NCBI GenBank assembly: GCA_050247135.1
Contig: JBFWUT010000003.1
Span: forward strand, 1-64,000
Length of the DNA: 64,000 bases
Direction of reading: 5' to 3'
Source of the DNA: Berkiella sp050247135
GTDB taxonomy: Bacteria > Pseudomonadota > Gammaproteobacteria > Berkiellales > Berkiellaceae
Below the pieces are notes generated by a model. It was not told where the DNA came from. It saw only the letters and a list, made by a program, of their open reading frames with translations, and searched no databases. The first letter of the stretch is position 1. Every line of letters starts with the position of its first letter. Below, in pieces: positions 33,472 through 43,003 of the stretch. A program made the translations under genes and the position numbers.

Positions 33472-34368
33472 ATGCAACTCGATGCTATTTTTATTTCCAA
33501 TATAAATGATATTTATGGTGAAAGAGGCAAAGCTTGGTTAAATGCTTTGCCTTTACAGATCCAACAACTTTGTGAAAAATATCAATTACGCTTTGTTAAA
33601 CCGATGCCAGGGCTAACCTATAACTTTGTGGGATTAATAGAGTCTACGCAATCAGGTGAAACGGCTATCCTCAAAATAGCCCCCGCAGGGCAGACTCTTG
33701 CTAAGGAGGCGAAATGGCTGCAATGCTTTAAGCAGGGTGTTGCCAAGGTGTATTGGTATGATGAGCAACAGCATGCATTTTTGATGGAGCACCTTGTTCC
33801 AGGTAAGGCACTTAAAACCATGGTGGGGATGGATGATGTCAAAGCCACTCGCATTATTTGCCAGGTTATTCGCGATTTACAAGCAGAGCAACAAGCTGTC
33901 TTAGAGGGCGCCTTTAAGCACTTATCAGAGCATATAAAAAATCTTGACGTATTGCAGGGTAAAATTGATACCAAACTGTTATCAAAAGCACAAGGATTAT
34001 TTGTTGAGTTAACCTCTGATCGTCGTTACGACGTTTTACTTCATGGCGATCTGCACCATGATAATATTCTTTCAAGTGGTCATGCTTGGAAAGCAATTGA
34101 TCCGCATGGCTATGTGGGCGATCCCGTTTTTGAAGTGGGCCCCATGATTTATAATCCCGGTGGCAATGATTTCCCCAAAGATAAAAAGCCCGCGCAAATC
34201 ATTGACCAACGTTTACAAATTTTGGCTGAAGAATTACCTTTTGATCCCAAACGCATTCAAGCCTGGGCTTTTTGCATGACGATGCTTTCTATCGCCTGGA
34301 CGGTGGAAGATCATGGGTTTGTACCTGAATTTGAATTAGCGATTGCTCATGATATAAACAAGGCTTGA
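33472..34368 (+). CDS. APH(6)/StrB-type small-molecule kinase
   Basis: 298 residues. It matches the aminoglycoside/hydroxyurea resistance kinase family: TYNFVGLIEST in the ATP-binding lobe, ILKIAP with the catalytic Lys, LLHGDLHHDNIL as the Brenner-type catalytic loop, and AIDPHGYVGDPVFEVGPMIYNP with the metal-binding Asp. Members phosphorylate streptomycin or hydroxyurea, or unknown metabolites in many genomes. No mobile element flanks the pair, so a chromosomal housekeeping or detoxification role is as likely as antibiotic resistance. Confidence 0.85.
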   Translation: MQLDAIFISNINDIYGERGKAWLNALPLQIQQLCEKYQLRFVKPMPGLTYNFVGLIESTQSGETAILKIAPAGQTLAKEAKWLQCFKQGVAKVYWYDEQQHAFLMEHLVPGKALKTMVGMDDVKATRIICQVIRDLQAEQQAVLEGAFKHLSEHIKNLDVLQGKIDTKLLSKAQGLFVELTSDRRYDVLLHGDLHHDNILSSGHAWKAIDPHGYVGDPVFEVGPMIYNPGGNDFPKDKKPAQIIDQRLQILAEELPFDPKRIQAWAFCMTMLSIAWTVEDHGFVPEFELAIAHDINKA

Positions 34369-34521
34369 TATTACCCCTATCAGTGAACTTTCCTCTCTTT
34401 TTTCTGTCCATCCAATATATAGGCGACACAAGCCAATAAAAATAATGCCTATTTTGAATAACTTAAACCTTAACCATGTTGCGTGAATAAGCGCTTAAAG
34501 GTTGAGTTTTTGGGGGAAGTT

Positions 34522-34791
34522 ATGAAAGCATTTGTTGTATTGGGTGCAATCATCACCCTTTTTTCTTCTTTTTCACTTCAGGCCAGCACCGCTTGGGATC
34601 GCAGCGGGCGTTATGATGACGGATTTGGCGCGGCACGCTTTGAATCACAAGAAACCCACGGCTTTTATCGTGAACATGGTTACACCCGTGAAGACGAAGG
34701 GATCACCCGTGATAGCCGCGATAGATATAGCCGAGAGTTGTTCGGCTATACCTGGGAGTCTACCCATGATGGGCGTTATGAGGATAGATAA
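34522..34791 (+). CDS. small exported charged protein
   Basis: 89 residues from ATG 34522 (GGGGAAG upstream). Signal peptide MKAFVVLGAIITLFSSFSLQA is followed by a highly charged, aromatic mature part rich in Tyr, Arg, Asp, Glu and Gly (REHGYTREDEGITRDSRDRY). No cysteines. Family not recognised. Probable periplasmic or surface protein. Confidence 0.6.
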   Translation: MKAFVVLGAIITLFSSFSLQASTAWDRSGRYDDGFGAARFESQETHGFYREHGYTREDEGITRDSRDRYSRELFGYTWESTHDGRYEDR

Positions 34792-34796
34792 GCTGT

Positions 34797-34886
34797 CGCA
34801 ATTTGGGTAAACACGATTGCGCGACGTTTGATATTTTCGTCATTAAAATCATATTTTGAATTATGACAGTAAGGGCTGTCTGCTGC
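34797..34886 (-). pseudogene. remnant of a second M20 amidohydrolase
   Basis: On the minus strand the codons read ADSPYCHNSKYDFNDENIK, then AIVFTQIA. This aligns with the C-terminus of the intact gene at 31692 (APCCHNAKYDFNDEIIK, KVFVQIA). Only about 30 codons survive and the rest of the gene is absent. The remnant overlaps nothing but the tail of the small exported gene. Confidence 0.75.
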
Positions 34887-34969
34887 CTAAGGGCTTGTTC
34901 AAGATTAATAAGTTATGGGTAACAATATACAGCTTCCACCCTTTTAAATCGCTAGCTTTTTATCCAAAT

Positions 34970-34991
34970 ATTGTTTGTTCTTACAAACAAT
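34970..34991. promoter_or_regulatory. perfect inverted repeat upstream of the histidine kinase
   Basis: attgtttgt-tctt-acaaacaat, a 9-base perfect dyad, 68 bases before the TTG start at 35060. No T-run follows, so an operator or RNA hairpin is more likely than a terminator. The remainder of 34887-35050 shows nothing else. Confidence 0.4.
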
Positions 34992-35059
34992 CATGCCGAT
35001 AAATAATATGGAGATCTTTGTAAAGTTGACTGAAAGTCCATACAGCGAGGAAAAGGCAT

Positions 35060-36532
35060 TTGAGCGCTCCTAACACCAACAAGCAGGCATCGCGGCAAAG
35101 CTGTGAGCTCTTGTTTGATCATTCAGCAAAAATCAAAGAAAGCATTGCTAAAGCGCAGGTGCGCATAGCCCATAAAAGTATGCTGATTAGCATCCCAGCA
35201 TCGATTATTTGTGCAACAATATTGTATGTTGGTGTAAAACAAACAGCGGAAGTTCATCATGTAGGTTTATGGTATGGATTAATCATGGCAATTTCCTTAT
35301 TGCGCTTTTTGCAATTAGGAATGTATTTGCTTTCACCGCAAAAATTGAAGCTGCACAAAAATTGCTTTTTAGTCATTAGCTCTATCGCGGCTGCGGGATG
35401 GGGCATGGCTGGCTCTGTCTTTATGCCAGAACATAATACTGTTGCACAGATGATCATTATTGTTATATTGGCAGGGGTTTCGGTTGGGGGAATACAATCA
35501 CTGCAAGCCAATTTGACAGCCAGTGTTCTATTTGCATTATTTGTTACGTTGCCACTTTGTATTTGGCTATTCTTGCAAAGTAGTGCAGGATATTTTGCTT
35601 TAGGTTTCACCATGATTACTTATCTTGCCTTTTTAATTCTATCCGCAATACGAGGCAACAAGTTGCTAAAAGATTCGTTGAAGTTACACTATGAAAATGC
35701 AGGGCTAGTCCAAGACTTGAGTGTACTTAACAACAATTTGCAAGAGAGTCTGACCTCTATTCACGTATTGGTTGCCGAATTAGAAGCGGCTAAAAATGAA
35801 GCTGATGAAGCAAATAAAGCCAAGTCAGAATTTGTGGCCAATATGAGCCATGAACTCAGAACGCCTTTAAACTCGATTTTAGGTTATGCACAGCTTCTAC
35901 AATTAGAGGCCGAAAAGGCTGGGATGACAAAATTCACTGAGAAGCTGATGAAAATCAAAAGCTCAGGAAATCATTTGCTGGCCTTAGTTACTGAAATATT
36001 AGATCTTTCAAAAATTGAAGCAGGCAAAATGGATGTCTATTCAGAGGAGATCTCCATAAAATATGTTACCAATGATATTGCCTCTATTTTGAAACCGTTA
36101 CTAGAAATTAACAAGAACATCTTGAATATTGAATACGAATAAGATGTTACGACGATTTGCACCGATATCGTCAAGCTCAAGCAATGCTTAATTAACTTGT
36201 TAAGTAACGCTAATAAATTTACCCAAGGAGGTAAAATTGATTTTGTCATTAAAACACAAGATGTAGCTGGCGTGAAATGTATTGCCTTTGTGGTTAAAGA
36301 TACTGGCATTGGGATCCCACCCGAAAAATTTGCCAAGCTATTTCAAATTTTCTCACAAGCTGATGAAACGACCTCTAAGCGTTTCGGTGGAACAGGTCTT
36401 GGACTTTATCTGACTGATAAGCTTAGCAAATTGCTTGGTGGAACCGTGAGCGTACAAAGCGAGGAAGGGAAAGGTTCGACTTTTGTACTCACTCTGCCGA
36501 AAACACTTGAAATAAGAGACGACATACATTAA
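35060..36532 (+). pseudogene. membrane histidine kinase interrupted by one in-frame stop codon
   Basis: The start is TTG 35060 with AGGAAAAGG in front. The first part (360 codons) has about six membrane helices, a linker coiled coil and a HisKA domain with FVANMSHELRTPLNSILGYA (phospho-acceptor His). At 36140-36142 a TAA interrupts the frame. Reading continues in the same frame without any shift: DVTTICTDIVKLKQCLINLL, then VVKDTGIGIPPEKF and GGTGLGLYLTDKLSKLLGG, the N, G1 and G2 boxes of the HATPase. One base change (for example a Lys, Gln or Glu codon to TAA) explains it. Without readthrough the ATPase domain is lost and the kinase inactive. Confidence 0.85.
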
Positions 36533-38298
36533 GTTGGGGCAGGTAAATATTTTTGTAGCATGTTGGCGAGATCATTGATCTTCAAGGGCTTGACAAGGCA
36601 ATCATTCATGCCTGAGGCTAAGCAGCGATCCTTTATACCCTTTTGAGCGTTAGCAGTTAACGCAATAATGATATTATTTTTATTGTTATCATGCAAAGTT
36701 TCAAGACGGCGAATGGCTTCAGTTGTTTCAAACCCATCCATTTCAGGCATTTGGCAATCCATTAAAATGAGATCATAATTGTTTTCCTGTAAAGCTTGTA
36801 GGGCAATTTTCCCAGATTGCGCGGTTTTTACTTGGCAGCCAAAAAGATGTAAAATATCCCTAGAAATTTCTTGATTGGTTGGTTCATCATCCACTACCAA
36901 CACTTGGGAACCATATTGGGGAGGGAGTCCAGCTGCAACCTTAACCTCTGATTTGGTATTTTGTATCACACTCGCATCTGGTTTTTGCATTTTAATTTTA
37001 AATGAGAAGGTAGAACCTTCACCTACAACAGAGTCGACGTGAATTTCGCCACCCATTTGTTCGACTAGTTGCTTAGTGATGGCAAGGCCAAGGCCAGTAC
37101 CACCGAATTTTCGGGTTGTTGATTCATCGGCTTGTGAGAAAATGCTAAATATTTTCGGTATTACATTTTCTGGAATACCGATGCCGCTATCTTTGATGTT
37201 GGCCGTTAAATAATAATCATCATCTGAATTTTCCAAAATGTAAAAATGGATTGAAATATCGCCTCCTGAGGAAGTGAATTTTAATGCGTTGTTGGCAATA
37301 TTGTTTAAAATTTGTTTTAATTTGCTAGGGTCACCGATAAGCTTGTTGGGGATATTGTCATCGAAAGTGATAGTAAAATCGATTTTCTTTTGCTTACACT
37401 GCAACGCATAAAGTACTATAAAAGATTCAAGCTCACTTTTTAAATTAAATTCTAATTTTTCAAGCTCCATATTGCCAGATTCTATTTTAGTAAGATCGAG
37501 TATATCGCCTAGCAACTTGAGTAAATAGCTTGCGCATTCGTAACTTTTCTCTAAATAATGTTGTTGTTGATCATTTAAAGTTGTATGCATTAATAGTTGC
37601 AACATACCCAATATTCCGTTCATGGGGGTGCGTATTTCATGGCTCATATTGGCAAGAAAATTAGTTTTAGCAATATTAGATTGTTCCGCTGTAACTAGTG
37701 CATTACGCATGGCTTGTTCGTATTTAATTGATTCACTAATATCACGAAACACTAAAACGCAGCCGTTAAATTTTCCTTCTTTGGTATAAGGAAGGGGATT
37801 AAGAGAAAAAGAAATAGTTGTTTCGATCCCTTGTGAACTTTTAAGCAAGCCTCTTTCGCAATGAAGTATCTCATTTTTTGCAAATGTGTCCATTAACATC
37901 GCAATGGTAACTTCTTCTTTTACATTTTTTTCATAAGTGTACAGTTTGAAAATATCAGGAAAATATTTCCCTTTGGTAATGCTTGATGAGCAATAAAGCA
38001 TTAAAGAAGCAGTAATGTTGACCTCTTTTATATTTAAGTAAGGGTCTAGTACGCAAACCCCTTCTGACATCACTGATTGCATAATTTCGCGCTCTTTTTG
38101 CAGGTTAGAGCGCAGCTCGTTCATTTCTTGAGATGATATTTCAAGCGATCGTTCGACAATATAGCGTCCTTCGTCAGCCTCTTGGTAGCCATTGCTAACA
38201 AATTCTAGTAGCTTAAGCAGGGCAGGATCATCTCTTTGGCTAAGATCAATCCCTGCGCGTTTTAATTGTCTCGTTAGTAGTGGGTGTAGAGGCCGCAT
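36529..38298 (-). CDS. hybrid sensor histidine kinase (PAS-HisKA-HATPase-REC)
   Basis: 589 residues, no membrane segment. Coiled coil at about 45-75, a PAS domain at about 75-190 (ending VFRDISESIKYEQAM), HisKA with FLANMSHEIRTPMNGILGML, HATPase with NNIANNALKFTSSGG, IKDSGIGIPENV and GGTGLGLAITKQL, and a receiver domain from about 465 (VLVVDDEPTNQ; phospho-acceptor Asp in DLILMDCQMPEMDG; Lys in CLVKPL). All catalytic residues are present. Its ATG directly follows the stop of the FIST gene upstream, so the two are one operon and FIST probably supplies its input. It converges with the broken kinase gene, overlapping by 4 bases. Confidence 0.9.
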   Translation of the reverse strand: MRPLHPLLTRQLKRAGIDLSQRDDPALLKLLEFVSNGYQEADEGRYIVERSLEISSQEMNELRSNLQKEREIMQSVMSEGVCVLDPYLNIKEVNITASLMLYCSSSITKGKYFPDIFKLYTYEKNVKEEVTIAMLMDTFAKNEILHCERGLLKSSQGIETTISFSLNPLPYTKEGKFNGCVLVFRDISESIKYEQAMRNALVTAEQSNIAKTNFLANMSHEIRTPMNGILGMLQLLMHTTLNDQQQHYLEKSYECASYLLKLLGDILDLTKIESGNMELEKLEFNLKSELESFIVLYALQCKQKKIDFTITFDDNIPNKLIGDPSKLKQILNNIANNALKFTSSGGDISIHFYILENSDDDYYLTANIKDSGIGIPENVIPKIFSIFSQADESTTRKFGGTGLGLAITKQLVEQMGGEIHVDSVVGEGSTFSFKIKMQKPDASVIQNTKSEVKVAAGLPPQYGSQVLVVDDEPTNQEISRDILHLFGCQVKTAQSGKIALQALQENNYDLILMDCQMPEMDGFETTEAIRRLETLHDNNKNNIIIALTANAQKGIKDRCLASGMNDCLVKPLKINDLANMLQKYLPAPT

Positions 38299-39438
38299 TT
38301 AGCGTTCCCCAAAAGTGGTTAGTGTCATGGTTTGATTATGAAGGTCAGATGAACCTAATAAAGAAGGTGAGATCTCTCCGTAGGAATAGAAACCCACCAA
38401 AGGCATATCATTTCCTAGCATATCATGGGTTGCTTCTATTTCTTCTTCAGAACGCTCACCTAACACCAAACGGCGACCTACGCAACTAATCGCAATAGCC
38501 AAAGTATTTGTATTTTCGTTGAAGGTTGGTTTTGCTAATTGTCCTGCAATCATCGCACCTTCAACCAGGCGATCAAAATTGGCACGCATTAATTGTGCAT
38601 ACCAACCTTCTGGAATATCACCTGCAAAAGTCATTGATTGATCTTCTTCATTAATTGCTAAAATTGTTCTAACAACTTGTGCTTTACTAAAAGGGGTTCT
38701 GCTGATTGCTAAGGGGAATTGCAAGCCTGATGCCGGTAATTCTTTTGCTTGATCCCCTAAATATTTTTTATAAAGGGCAAGAGCAGGTTGGCCGTCAATT
38801 TCATATAAAATATTATCTTTCGATTTTGTGATATGACGTTCTGGTCCAAAAATATCCCAGCCGCCCTGTGAGCCATAATTAACGACAATGTCATCTCCAT
38901 AAAATCCGATAGCACTGACGCACTGACTAGCAGGCAGGCCATCCTTTAGAACAAATGTTTTTTTAAAATCTTTACCATCACCAGCTAGCCCTCCGGTAAT
39001 GATAGTTTCCGGGTCAAGATGAGTTCGAAGGCTGTGAATCAGTGCACTGCCATTCACTACAAGGCCGTCGCTTAAAATAAAGATGGCTTTGAGATCCTCT
39101 GCTTGTAGATTTTTTGCAAGTTGTTGGCCAACTGCGGAGGATTGTGATGGTTCATGAATATCTAGCGTGAACATTTTTATTTTACTTTTATCAAATCGCA
39201 TGATGGCAGAACAAATGCTTTTATCAAAAATTTCATTGTCCAAGATTTCACCCGATGTTGAACAGCCAGCAATAATAGATTTGGGATATGCCTTTTTGAG
39301 TTCTTTAAAAGGTCCCAGGTTGTTAATATATTCAGGTGAGAAAAAATTGAGTATCAGTGTATTTTCGGAATCTAATTCCGAAAAGGAATTCACAGACCAT
39401 CCTGCATCCATCTTATACTGTATAATTTCAAGTTGCAT
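38299..39438 (-). CDS. FIST-domain sensory protein
   Basis: 379 residues with the FIST_N and FIST_C layout. The N-terminal half contains IIAGCSTSGEILDNE and AIFILSDGLVVNG, the middle TIITGGLAGDGKDF, and the C-terminal part ISCVGRRLVLGERSEEE and PLVGFYSYGEISP. FIST domains are thought to bind small ligands, possibly amino acids, and to feed signalling proteins. The stop codon TAA abuts the ATG of the hybrid kinase. The gene is divergent from the REC-HATPase gene at 39588, leaving a 149-base shared control region. Confidence 0.9.
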   Translation of the reverse strand: MQLEIIQYKMDAGWSVNSFSELDSENTLILNFFSPEYINNLGPFKELKKAYPKSIIAGCSTSGEILDNEIFDKSICSAIMRFDKSKIKMFTLDIHEPSQSSAVGQQLAKNLQAEDLKAIFILSDGLVVNGSALIHSLRTHLDPETIITGGLAGDGKDFKKTFVLKDGLPASQCVSAIGFYGDDIVVNYGSQGGWDIFGPERHITKSKDNILYEIDGQPALALYKKYLGDQAKELPASGLQFPLAISRTPFSKAQVVRTILAINEEDQSMTFAGDIPEGWYAQLMRANFDRLVEGAMIAGQLAKPTFNENTNTLAIAISCVGRRLVLGERSEEEIEATHDMLGNDMPLVGFYSYGEISPSLLGSSDLHNQTMTLTTFGER

Positions 39439-39587
39439 AAAATTACTCTACTTTAAAAGCCAAATCTCATATTTTGATATATAGATCAATAAATAGAGTA
39501 TCGGCCTATCCAAGGTTTGCTGTATCAAGAAAATCAGTCTTTGGTCGACTGTTATTATGATGATCTTTTAAAAAATGAGATTATTGG

Positions 39588-40484
39588 ATGAAAAGAAAGA
39601 TTTTGGTAATCGATGACGAAGCTAATAACTTGGAAATCATTGAAGGATTTCTGAGGATTGGCCATTTTGAAGAATATGATATTATTAAGTGTCAAAGCGC
39701 ACAAGCAGGTTTAAAAATTCTTCTTGAAGACGCACAAAATATTGATGTCATTATTCTTGATCAGATGATGCCTGGCATGTCTGGTTTTGACTTGGTTAAA
39801 AAGGTAAAAGACACCCCTGTTCTAAAAAGGATCCCTATCATCATGCAAACGGCTTCTGATGATAAAATCCAATTGGTTGAAGGTTTTAAGCTTGGCATTT
39901 ACCATTATTTAATTAAGCCCTATTTACCCAGTGTGTTAAATGCCGTTGTTAGAGGTGCACTAGATGTATATAACAAGCAAAGAGAACTTGCAGTTGCACT
40001 GGGGCATTCCAAGTTACTATATGAATGTGTAGAAAATGCCTCATTCAAAATAAATAACCTAGACCAGGCAAATAAAATCAGTATTAGTTTGGCGCAACTG
40101 TTCCCTAATCCAGAAAAAGTAGTACTAGGGATCTCCGAAATATTAGTCAATGCGATTGAGCATGGAAATCTGAATATTTCCTATGAAGAAAAATCGGAAT
40201 TGAACCTTAAGTCACAATGGAAAGATGAAATTGAAAAAAGACTTAACATGCCAGAATATAAAGATAAAGCAGTTACTATAAATTTTGCTAAGAAAAAAGA
40301 TGAGATAATACTTAGTGTGCAAGATGAAGGTGAGGGATTTGATTATAAACGTTACATGGAATTCGACCCCTCCCGCAGCACTCACAATCATGGCCGGGGC
40401 ATTGCTTTTGCTAATAATATCAGCTTTGATCGACTAGAATATGTGGGAACGGGAAATCAGGTGAATTGCATCGTCAGACTGTAG
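39588..40484 (+). CDS. response regulator with a C-terminal HATPase (RsbW-like) domain
   Basis: 298 residues. The receiver domain occupies residues 1-120 (ILVIDDEANN; acceptor Asp in IDVIILDQMMPGMSG; Lys in YLIKPYLP). A linker helix is followed by a GHKL ATPase with EILVNAIEHGNLN (N box), LSVQDEGEGFD (G1) and HNHGRGIAFANN (G2). No HisKA is present, so it resembles serine-kinase or anti-sigma type outputs rather than a histidine kinase. It probably receives phosphate from the hybrid kinase across the divergent promoter (inference). No STAS partner is in the window. Confidence 0.88.
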   Translation: MKRKILVIDDEANNLEIIEGFLRIGHFEEYDIIKCQSAQAGLKILLEDAQNIDVIILDQMMPGMSGFDLVKKVKDTPVLKRIPIIMQTASDDKIQLVEGFKLGIYHYLIKPYLPSVLNAVVRGALDVYNKQRELAVALGHSKLLYECVENASFKINNLDQANKISISLAQLFPNPEKVVLGISEILVNAIEHGNLNISYEEKSELNLKSQWKDEIEKRLNMPEYKDKAVTINFAKKKDEIILSVQDEGEGFDYKRYMEFDPSRSTHNHGRGIAFANNISFDRLEYVGTGNQVNCIVRL

Positions 40485-40521
40485 GGGACGACCTCTACTA
40501 AAGCAGGTGTCGACCCCCTAC
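40481..40521. terminator. long hairpin between convergent genes
   Basis: gtagggg.cgacct at 40481-40494 pairs with aggtgtcgaccccctac at 40505-40521, with two small bulges. It overlaps the stop of the REC-HATPase gene and lies just beyond the end of ychF. No T-run is adjacent, so termination is plausible but unproven. Confidence 0.45.
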
Positions 40522-40525
40522 AAGA

Positions 40526-41617
40526 TCACACATTAAACCTAAAATGCATCACATCGCCGTCTTTCACAATATATTCTTTACCCTCTAATCGCCATTTGCC
40601 GGCATCTTTAGCGCCTTGTTCACCTTTATATTGAATAAAGTCGTCGTAGCTAATGACTTCGGCACGGATAAAACCTTTTTCAAAATCCGTATGAATTTTG
40701 CCGGCAGCTTGAGGAGCGGTGGCACCCACAGGGATAGTCCATGCTCGGACTTCTTGAACACCCGCAGTGAAGTAGGTTTGTAGATGCAAGAGGTCATGGC
40801 CGGAGCGAATAACGCGGTTTAGACCGGGTTCTTTAAGACCCATCTCAGCCAAAAACTCTACCTTTTCATTGTCATCTAGATCCGCTATTTCTGCTTCCAT
40901 GGCGCAACTCACTGCAACCACTGAGCCGCCTTCTAATTCAGCAATTTCTTTGACAAGCGTGAGATAGGGATTATTTTCAAAGCCATGATCATCCACATTA
41001 GCGATAAACATGGTAGGTTTTGAGGTGATAAGTTGCAGGCTTTGGATAAAAGGCTTATTTTCATCGTCTACTTTAAATGTACGAGCGGGCAGACCTTTAT
41101 TCAGATGGGCAAGCAAGCCTTCTAATATCTCGACTTGATGCTTGGCGGTTTTATCACCGGCACGGGCGACCTTTTGCATGCGCACCACAGCTTTGTCGAG
41201 TCCGTCAATATCGCTTAATATTAATTCTGTATTGATAACTTCGATATCATCTTTGGGTGATATTTTACCTGCCACATGGGTGACGTCATCATTATCAAAG
41301 CATCGTACTACATGAGCTATCGCGTCCGTTTCGCGAATGTTCTGTAAAAATTTGTTGCCTAATCCTTCGCCTTTAGAAGCGCCTTTGACTAAGCCTGCAA
41401 TGTCTACAAATTCCATTGTGGTAGGAAGGATCTTTTTTGGATTAACAATTTTTGCTAACTCATCTAGACGTAAATCAGGAACGGGTACCACGCCAACATT
41501 GGGTTCAATCGTGCAAAAAGGATAATTAGCGGCTGCAATGCCTGCTTTGGTTAAAGCATTAAAAAGGGTGGATTTGCCGACATTAGGCAGTCCGACGATA
41601 CCGCATTTAAATCCCAT
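40526..41617 (-). CDS. ychF: redox-regulated ATPase YchF
   Basis: 363 residues, the standard length. Obg-like GTPase-fold domain with G1 GLPNVGKSTLFNAL, G3 VDIAGLVKGASKGEGLGNKF and a central coiled coil, then the TGS domain at the C-terminus with LEGKEYIVKDGDVMHFRFNV. YchF hydrolyses ATP and associates with ribosomes and stress responses. It lies downstream of pth, the usual gammaproteobacterial order. Confidence 0.96.
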   Translation of the reverse strand: MGFKCGIVGLPNVGKSTLFNALTKAGIAAANYPFCTIEPNVGVVPVPDLRLDELAKIVNPKKILPTTMEFVDIAGLVKGASKGEGLGNKFLQNIRETDAIAHVVRCFDNDDVTHVAGKISPKDDIEVINTELILSDIDGLDKAVVRMQKVARAGDKTAKHQVEILEGLLAHLNKGLPARTFKVDDENKPFIQSLQLITSKPTMFIANVDDHGFENNPYLTLVKEIAELEGGSVVAVSCAMEAEIADLDDNEKVEFLAEMGLKEPGLNRVIRSGHDLLHLQTYFTAGVQEVRAWTIPVGATAPQAAGKIHTDFEKGFIRAEVISYDDFIQYKGEQGAKDAGKWRLEGKEYIVKDGDVMHFRFNV

Positions 41618-41640
41618 AGTTGGACCTCATTGTAAGAATA

Positions 41641-42243
41641 CTATTTTGCTATTGTGTGGAGCACGTTCATGGCTTTATCAATATTGCCCGTTAACACATC
41701 GGGTAACACACTCAACGCGTGATCGATAGCGCTTAAGATATTTTGCTCATCGCTTTTAGATGGGCGATGTAAAACATAATCAGAGACATCGTCTTTGTTT
41801 CCCGGATGACCAATTCCTAGTCGTAGGCGATAAAACCCTTTAGTGTTCAACCTGGCATCAATATCGCGCAACCCATTATGACCGCCATGACCGCCATCAA
41901 ATTTTAAACGAGCGCTTCCTACCGGAAGATCTAGCTCGTCATGAACGACTAATATTTCGTTGGGAAGGATTTTATAAAAATTTGCAATGGCGAGGACTGC
42001 TTCACCGCTACGGTTCATATATGTCATCGGCAGTAAGATGCGACAGCTGTGTTGGCCTGCTTGAATCAGTCCAACGTGTCCTTTGAATTTACCTTCGGGA
42101 GCGAGGGTAGCTCGAAATGTCTCACATAATTTTTCAGCAAGCCAAAACCCGACGTTATGGCGAGTATTGGCATACTGGGGACCTGGGTTACCCAGCCCAA
42201 CAATGAGCTGGATACCCCGTGACGTCATTTTGCTTGCAAACAT
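41641..42243 (-). CDS. pth: peptidyl-tRNA hydrolase
   Basis: 200 residues. Catalytic His in NTRHNVGFWLAE, VVHDELDLPVG with the active-site Asp, and FDGGHGGHNGLRD are all present. The enzyme recycles peptidyl-tRNAs released from stalled ribosomes. An ATG at 42228 (MTSRGIQLIVGLGNPG) could be the true start, since most relatives begin shortly before IQLIVGLGNPG. It sits between rplY and ychF with 23-base gaps. Confidence 0.95.
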   Translation of the reverse strand: MFASKMTSRGIQLIVGLGNPGPQYANTRHNVGFWLAEKLCETFRATLAPEGKFKGHVGLIQAGQHSCRILLPMTYMNRSGEAVLAIANFYKILPNEILVVHDELDLPVGSARLKFDGGHGGHNGLRDIDARLNTKGFYRLRLGIGHPGNKDDVSDYVLHRPSKSDEQNILSAIDHALSVLPDVLTGNIDKAMNVLHTIAK

Positions 42244-42266
42244 GTCGAGCCATCTTCTGATAAGAA

Positions 42267-42935
42267 TTAAGCTTCTTTGCCTTTAGCATCTTTAGCTTCA
42301 GGAGCAGGAGCGGCGCCTTCTTCAGCAGGAGCTTCCTCTTCTTCAACTCGTTTTGGCTTAGCAAGACTGATAATGGGTAAATCGTCTTCATGACCATGAA
42401 CAACGCTAACTAATTCAACGCCTTTAGGTAAGTTCACTTGTGACAAATGTACTATGCTATTGAGCTCTGCATTAGAAACATCGATTTCGATGAATTCTGG
42501 GAGGTCACGTGGAAGGCATTTGATTTCCAACTCGACCATATGGTGAGTAAAAGTACCTGCACCATTCACTACGCCAGGAGCCGTAGCTTCGCCCAAAAAG
42601 TGTAGCGGAACATGCATGGTAATGGGTTTATTTTCGCTAATGCGCATGAAATCCATGTGCAAAACGCGAGGTTTGTAAGGATGCCGTTGCATGTCTTTGA
42701 GAACGACTTTTTGCTTTTTACCCTTGCTCGTTAAGGTCAAGATGTGAGAGTAGACCGCTTCATTTTCTAAGGCTTTAGAAACATGAAAATGATTCAGTGC
42801 AATAGATTCTGGTTTATCATCGCCACCATAGACGACGCCTAAGACCATGTTTTCGTGATTACGCAGACGGCGGCTCGCACCTTTCCCATGCGCTTCACGT
42901 GGCTGATATTCGATTTCAAAAGCAAATTTTGCCAT
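42267..42935 (-). CDS. rplY: ribosomal protein bL25, long Ctc form
   Basis: 222 residues. N-terminal 5S-rRNA-binding domain (QPREAHGKGASRRLRNHENM; VLKDMQRHPYKPRVLHMDFMR) and the C-terminal TL5/Ctc domain (APGVVNGAGTFTHHMVELEIK). The last 30 residues are an acidic, Ala/Glu-rich tail, common in long forms. CGGAG precedes the ATG. It stabilises the 5S rRNA in the central protuberance of the ribosome. Confidence 0.95.
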   Translation of the reverse strand: MAKFAFEIEYQPREAHGKGASRRLRNHENMVLGVVYGGDDKPESIALNHFHVSKALENEAVYSHILTLTSKGKKQKVVLKDMQRHPYKPRVLHMDFMRISENKPITMHVPLHFLGEATAPGVVNGAGTFTHHMVELEIKCLPRDLPEFIEIDVSNAELNSIVHLSQVNLPKGVELVSVVHGHEDDLPIISLAKPKRVEEEEAPAEEGAAPAPEAKDAKGKEA

Positions 42936-43003
42936 GTTAAAGACTCCGTTATAAATAAAAATAGCCCTATCGCGACCAATAAGGCTGATTAAGTGCGCGA
43001 GTA

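Noticed and set aside
32941..34368. Mobile antibiotic-resistance cassette
   Set aside because: No integrase, attC-like site, insertion sequence or base-composition change flanks the pair.
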